From the NCBI GenBank assembly GCA_015062245.1, contig SUVA01000010.1, positions 1 through 37,878 on the forward strand: DNA of 37,878 nt, given 5' to 3'. The stretch comes from Alphaproteobacteria bacterium (GTDB taxonomy: Bacteria; Pseudomonadota; Alphaproteobacteria; CAAHEQ01; UBA3637). The position numbers and the translations under genes were made by a program. Positions 34,756-37,878 of this stretch are shown piece after piece (the stretch's first letter is position 1; every line of letters starts with the position of its first letter). The notes beneath the pieces are model-generated. The model did not search any database. It was not told the origin of the DNA and was given only the letters and a program-made list of their open reading frames with translations.

Positions 34756-35844
34756 ATGAAAAAGTTTTTGGGTTGGGCTTTGGCCATTTTAGTCGTTGTC
34801 GGTGTTGTGGGCTTTAATGCGTATCAACATCATGAACAAAAGGGTGTTAAACAAGTTGTAAGGATTGGTGTGATTGCACCGATGACAGGTGCTAATTCCT
34901 TAATGGGAAAGCAATTTCAAAGAGGTTTGGAATTATTGAAAAAAGATAAAAAATATAGCGTTGATTATGAATTAATTTATGAAGATGACCAAATGTTGGC
35001 AACGAACACTGTGACAGCGGCTAAAAGATTGATTGACTTGAAAAATGTTGATGTCATTTTAACATATGCCTCGCAAGCCGCAGGGGCTATTGCCTCAATT
35101 ATAGAAGAAAATAAGGTTCTCCACTTTTCTGGTAGCTCTGATATGAGTTTAACACAAAAAGGATACAACTATATTATGGGACCAACACCTGAAGATGATA
35201 TGAAAACATTGTTTGATTATTTACAAAAACGTGGGTATAAGCGTTTAGCTTTGATTTTAGAAAATGATTCTTATGTGAAATTGATACAACCCCACATTCA
35301 TCAATTTGCAAAGGAAAAGGGTATTGAAATCGTTTTTGAAGATAACATTCAACCATCCGATAGAGATTTCCGAATTTTGCTGACAAAAGCAGAAAAAACA
35401 AATCCTGACATATATCTTTTACAGGCGTTTAATCCCGTTTTTGACATTTTAGTTAGACAATTAAGTCAATATGCACCTAACAAACCATTTACAGGGGCGT
35501 ATGTAGCTGGTTCTCAATCACAACAGCCAGAACTCATGGAAGGTCAAGCATTCTTGGATGTGGACACAACGGATTCCAATTTTATTCAAAGATACAAAGA
35601 GGAATACAATACAAAACCAGAACAAATGGCTGTTATCGCATATCCTATGTTAGACATATTATTGAAAACAATTGAAACGGGGGTAAATTTGAAGGATGAA
35701 AAAGCCTTTCAAAAAGCATTGAATGAAGTCAATGTGAATAATATGACGATTTTAGGTAAGGTTCGTATAGATGGTCGCAAATTGAATTATTATCCTATTA
35801 TTCAACAATTCAAAAATGGGAAACTTTCTCCTGTTGAAGAATAA
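34756..35844 (+). CDS. Membrane-anchored periplasmic binding protein 9, LivJ/LivK-like
   Basis: The 362-residue paralogue has the same anchor and leader as the protein at 32206, then linker YQHHEQKGVKQ and domain start VVRIGVIAPMTGANSLMG. The motif EDDQMLATNTVTAAKRLIDL fits the subgroup of 20884 and 32206. It is a free-standing unit with its own promoter (34695), ribosome site AAAAGGAG and terminator (35850). A single transcription unit of this kind is what a movable cassette would look like. Ligand unknown. Confidence 0.88.
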   Translation: MKKFLGWALAILVVVGVVGFNAYQHHEQKGVKQVVRIGVIAPMTGANSLMGKQFQRGLELLKKDKKYSVDYELIYEDDQMLATNTVTAAKRLIDLKNVDVILTYASQAAGAIASIIEENKVLHFSGSSDMSLTQKGYNYIMGPTPEDDMKTLFDYLQKRGYKRLALILENDSYVKLIQPHIHQFAKEKGIEIVFEDNIQPSDRDFRILLTKAEKTNPDIYLLQAFNPVFDILVRQLSQYAPNKPFTGAYVAGSQSQQPELMEGQAFLDVDTTDSNFIQRYKEEYNTKPEQMAVIAYPMLDILLKTIETGVNLKDEKAFQKALNEVNVNNMTILGKVRIDGRKLNYYPIIQQFKNGKLSPVEE

Positions 35845-35849
35845 ATCCT

Positions 35850-35876
35850 AAACTCCCCACCACTCGGGGAGTTTTC
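35850..35876 (+). terminator. Terminator after binding protein 9
   Basis: AAACTCCCC (35850-35858) pairs with GGGGAGTTT (35866-35874). The surrounding AAATCCTAAACTCCCCACCA is shared with the terminator at 34658, suggesting duplication. Confidence 0.9.
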
Positions 35877-35958
35877 TTACACCACCACATTATCCACAGT
35901 ATCTGAAAGCCTTTTTGAATAATTTGTTCATTTTTTATAAAAATCTTTAAAAACGATC

Positions 35959-35987
35959 TTGACTTAAGAATCGTGGCCCGATAGGAT
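35959..35987 (+). promoter_or_regulatory. Promoter overlapping an inverted-repeat operator
   Basis: TTGACT (35959-35964) and TAGGAT (35982-35987) are spaced by 17 bp. ACGAT and ATCGT (about 35953-35974) flank the -35 as an imperfect palindrome, as expected for a repressor site. It would transcribe the short DUF6876-like ORF. Confidence 0.5.
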
Positions 35988-36041
35988 ATGTTTATAAAAC
36001 GGCAGGAAACTGCGGATAAACACAAACTAAAGGGCTTTTTT

Positions 36042-36212
36042 ATGACACTAAATACTACTCAACATTCCACAATTGAATCAAACAAACTGGAAAATATAAT
36101 GTCCTATTGCTATGGGACTGAACATTATTACAAAATCCCTCAATATTCATTTAACTACACTGATGGCGTAAAGACTTTCTGTGAAAAGGTTGATTCTGTA
36201 TCAAAAAATTGA
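36042..36212 (+). pseudogene. DUF6876-like protein, truncated
   Basis: The 56-codon frame starts at ATG 36042, preceded by AAAGGG. An earlier in-frame start at 35988 lacks a ribosome site. It contains GTEHYYKIPQYSFNYTDGVK, the conserved opening of DUF6876 proteins (small proteins common in mobile elements). It then stops soon after, at about half the expected length. I read it as a decayed or truncated copy, but an intact short variant is possible. It lies just inside the right direct repeat, consistent with being a mobile-element remnant. No function is known for the family. Confidence 0.45.
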
Positions 36213-36291
36213 AGTGATAAGATGTCCATAACGGGCGAATTGACGGGAAGCACTGACGGGTAGGAAAAAATCCTAAAATAAAACGTAAAAA

Positions 36292-36316
36292 AACCCTTTG
36301 TTGTCAAAGGGTTAAT
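36292..36316 (-). terminator. Hairpin next to the right tRNA 3'-end relic
   Basis: AACCCTTTG (36292-36300) pairs with CAAAGGGTT (36305-36313), with an A-run before and AATTT after. Same arrangement as at 19111. Confidence 0.65.
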
Positions 36317-36323
36317 TTAAAAG

Positions 36324-36340
36324 TGGTGCGGAAAGCCGGA
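36324..36340 (-). repeat. tRNA 3'-end relic, right copy of the 17-bp direct repeat
   Basis: Identical to 19139-19155 and in the same orientation. The following bases differ but keep an ATAAATAAGC-like stretch. The complete tRNA is not in the window. Confidence 0.6.
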
Positions 36341-36555
36341 TTCAATCCATTTTATAAATAAGCCTTGATTTTACTTACTTTTTTAATTTGCTGCATTCCA
36401 AAATTACACAGTTTGCATCACAATCAAATCAGTCAATTTATTATACGCTAAAAATATGAAAAAGAAAACTGTTTTTTATCATCCCGATAAATTTTAGACC
36501 ATAAGTAAGCCTCAACCTCTGCTTTTTTTGCAGAGGTTTGTTAAATTAATGATAT
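36341..36555. other. AT-rich intergenic stretch, no gene
   Basis: No supported ORF. A hairpin AACCTCTGC/GCAGAGGTT (36514-36538, seven-T loop) lies 18 bp after the recombinase stop and may end that transcript, though without a T-run on the minus strand. Confidence 0.5.
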
Positions 36556-37158
36556 TTATCTCCAACCCATTCTTTGTATAAATCTGTAAACGGTTGTTCT
36601 TCGTACTTCAAGTGTACGGGCAATTTGTGATATTGATACTTTATTATCCAATAAATCTTTTATTTTTTTACTGTTTTTGGATAGTTTCAATTTTTTTGAT
36701 TGGGCAGAAAGGGGTCGTCCGAGTCTTTTACCCGTTGCACGAACGTTTTCAAGAGATGCCTTAGTACGCTGACTAATTAAATTTCTTTCAATTTCGGCGG
36801 ACAATCCAAAGGCAAAAGCCATAACCTTGCTTTGTATATCATTGCCCAATCTGTAATTTTCTTTGATGGTCCAGACCTGACAGTTTTTGTTGAGGCAAGA
36901 TTCCAAAATACGCATTACTTCTAACAAAGATCTGCCCAATCGGGAAATCTCACAGGCTATCAGAATATCACCTTCTTTTAATTCATCCAATAATTGTCCT
37001 AATTTACGCTTATTGAGTGATTTTCTGGATGATATCTTTTCTTCAACCCATTTGTCAATTCTAATGTTTTGAGCTTTTGTAAATTTTTTTATTTCAAATT
37101 CTTGATGTTCTAACATTTGTTTATTTGAACTAACACGAATATATCCGATAATTGCCAT
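36556..37158 (-). CDS. Serine recombinase, Hin/Mpi invertase-like
   Basis: The product of about 200 residues cuts and rejoins DNA through a covalent serine link. The catalytic domain opens with IGYIRVSSNKQ (Ser10 is the expected nucleophile). It includes the conserved EISRLGRSLLEVMRILE helix, with the catalytic Arg residues in RLGR, and FAFGLSAEIERNLISQRT. The C-terminal part (about 150-200) is a Hin-like helix-turn-helix (ISQIARTLEVRRTTVYRFIQ). Overall it resembles the Mpi master invertases. The start at 37158 is favoured by AAAGGC upstream; an in-frame ATG at 37173 is also possible. Target sites are unknown; it may act on the nearby island or an invertible promoter. Confidence 0.9.
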   Translation of the reverse strand: MAIIGYIRVSSNKQMLEHQEFEIKKFTKAQNIRIDKWVEEKISSRKSLNKRKLGQLLDELKEGDILIACEISRLGRSLLEVMRILESCLNKNCQVWTIKENYRLGNDIQSKVMAFAFGLSAEIERNLISQRTKASLENVRATGKRLGRPLSAQSKKLKLSKNSKKIKDLLDNKVSISQIARTLEVRRTTVYRFIQRMGWR

Positions 37159-37339
37159 TTTTTTGCCTTTCATTTATGTTGATTTTCTTGTTCAAAACAC
37201 CCCAAAAGTGTTCTTTTTAATAGAACGTTTGTGGTCACCTCAGTTCAAAGTTTTACTAAAATCTCTTAGGAAGAAATTTTCTTTTATTTTCCATACATTT
37301 ATAATTTTACATAAAAAATAAAAAAATGGAAAAAAGTGC

Positions 37340-37368
37340 TTGATTAAATCGTTAGATTGTGGTTAAAT
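37340..37368 (+). promoter_or_regulatory. Promoter of the XRE regulator gene
   Basis: TTGATT (37340-37345) and TTAAAT (37363-37368) are spaced by 17 bp. Transcription would start near 37375, downstream of a GTG at 37359, which argues against that GTG as the start of the XRE gene. The upstream 37174-37339 holds no ORF. It has a GTTCT/AGAAC hairpin (about 37210-37226) between the divergent genes. Confidence 0.55.
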
Positions 37369-37400
37369 ATCTTCGGATTAAATTGAACGGAGTAAATGTC

Positions 37401-37688
37401 TTGGAAAACAAAAAAACAGTATCTTGTTTTTTGAAAAAAGTCGGCTCAAATATGCGAGAGATTCGCAAGAACCGAAGAATGACGCAATCGCAAATGGCCA
37501 AAGCATTAACCATGGCTAAAGTCAGTTATGGTATTATTGAACGTGGACAAATCGGAACATCTCTTAAAACACTTTTTAATATAGCAACAATTTTAAATGT
37601 ATCTCCAGCTCAGTTATTATTAGACAAAGATGAAATCTTTTTGACCAAAAAGGATATTGTTGCTCTTTATGCTCAGGGGGAAAAATGA
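37401..37688 (+). CDS. XRE-family helix-turn-helix regulator
   Basis: The DNA-binding protein of about 95 residues has the Cro/C1-type HTH around MREIRKNRRMTQSQMAKALT and the following YGIIERGQ, IGTSLKTLFNIATILNVSPA. It probably regulates itself or the adjacent recombinase. The start is uncertain: TTG 37401 with GGAG 8 nt upstream is preferred, because the longer frame from GTG 37359 begins before the predicted transcript start. It overlaps the next gene by 4 bp (ATGA), so both are co-translated. It is divergent from the recombinase, a common arrangement in mobile elements. Confidence 0.75.
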   Translation: MENKKTVSCFLKKVGSNMREIRKNRRMTQSQMAKALTMAKVSYGIIERGQIGTSLKTLFNIATILNVSPAQLLLDKDEIFLTKKDIVALYAQGEK

Positions 37689-37878
37689 CTGTTATTACAA
37701 CAAAGCCCCAAAAGAGCAATCTTTTAAAGTTAGATGTAAGAGCTATTCGAAAAATGTATCAAAATGGTATGAGTTATCGTGAAATAGCTCGACTCTTTAA
37801 TAAACCACCTTCAACGATTTATTATTATTTAAAGAAACAAAACACGCCTATGCGCAAAGGTAAGCCTTTCTGTTTGGA
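37685..37878 (+). CDS. HTH protein, 3' end outside window
   Basis: The frame starts with ATG overlapping the previous stop (ATGA) and is open to the window end, 64 codons. Residues 22-48 (AIRKMYQNGMSYREIARLFN, then PPSTIYYYLK) form a resolvase- or transposase-like helix-turn-helix. What follows is unseen. It may be a transposase subunit, an excisionase-like factor or a recombinase fragment. Confidence 0.6.
   Translation, partial: MTVITTKPQKSNLLKLDVRAIRKMYQNGMSYREIARLFNKPPSTIYYYLKKQNTPMRKGKPFCL

Larger units (their letters stand above)
19139..36340. other. Putative genomic island bounded by 17-bp direct repeats
   Basis: The two tRNA-end repeats bracket about 17.2 kb that contains almost exclusively the binding-protein array. 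Just inside both ends are related motifs in inverted orientation (TACCCGTCA near 19237-19245 and TGACGGGTA near 36254-36262, each next to an AGGA-T-TTTTCC-like stretch). No integrase lies inside; a serine recombinase gene sits just outside at 36556. Island status is inference from these ends. Confidence 0.4.

Noticed and set aside
36341-37340. Invertible promoter controlled by the serine recombinase
   Set aside because: Only short hairpins were found between 36341 and 37340; no pair of matching inverted repeats flanking a promoter could be seen.
1-37878. CRISPR array
   Set aside because: The repeats found are either leaders of paralogous genes or single palindromes. No regularly spaced direct repeats with unique spacers occur.

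Overview
The window looks like part of the chromosome of an uncultured, host-associated alphaproteobacterium of low to moderate GC. The basis is the gene order secE-nusG-rplK-rplA-rplJ-rplL-rpoB-rpoC, the alphaproteobacterial-type SecE and RpoB, and Cys-rich prepilin-like proteins with an N-terminal motif close to GRSMVEMLGVLAIVGVLS. I associate that motif with gut alphaproteobacteria (RF32-like or 'Azospirillum CAG'-like genomes). This placement is inference; no rRNA is present.

Positions 1-1230 hold the 3' end of a Cys-rich prepilin-like gene and its terminator. Positions 1292-13148 are the conserved transcription/translation operon, with a consensus promoter, a small unknown ORF between nusG and rplK, structured leaders before rplK and rplJ (the second is an L10 leader), a hairpin before rpoB, and a strong terminator after rpoC. 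Positions 13150-14900 are accessory: a CA microsatellite, palindromic repeats, a second Cys-rich prepilin-like gene, and a minus-strand structured RNA of about 121 nt. That RNA has a tRNA-Ala(CGC)-like 3' half but no normal 5' half. Positions 14901-18160 carry a 2[4Fe-4S] ferredoxin, a Sua5/TsaC tRNA-modification enzyme and three consecutive exported low-complexity proteins, the last a lipoprotein with a His-rich tail. A multi-spanning membrane protein follows on the minus strand.

Positions 19139-36340 are the most unusual part. A 17-bp direct repeat resembling the 3' end of a tRNA brackets about 17 kb. Inside are nine paralogous periplasmic-binding (LivJ/LivK-type) proteins served by only one LivH permease, one LivM permease and one fused double-NBD ATPase. 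Also inside are a SAM methyltransferase, a DUF559 endonuclease-like gene in an inverted-repeat cassette, and a MATE exporter. The nine binding proteins share a near-identical N-terminal membrane segment without a lipobox or obvious cleavage site, but their binding domains differ strongly. Two intergenic gaps contain an identical 8-codon copy of the livH start followed by a stop, a scar of cassette duplication. Three promoters of the form TTGCAA-N17-TATAAT (or a close variant) start transcription units. I infer a membrane-tethered, multi-receptor uptake system that grows by cassette duplication.

Positions 36341-37878 carry mobile-DNA functions: a DUF6876-like fragment just inside the repeat, an Mpi/Hin-like serine recombinase, a divergent XRE regulator and a truncated HTH protein.
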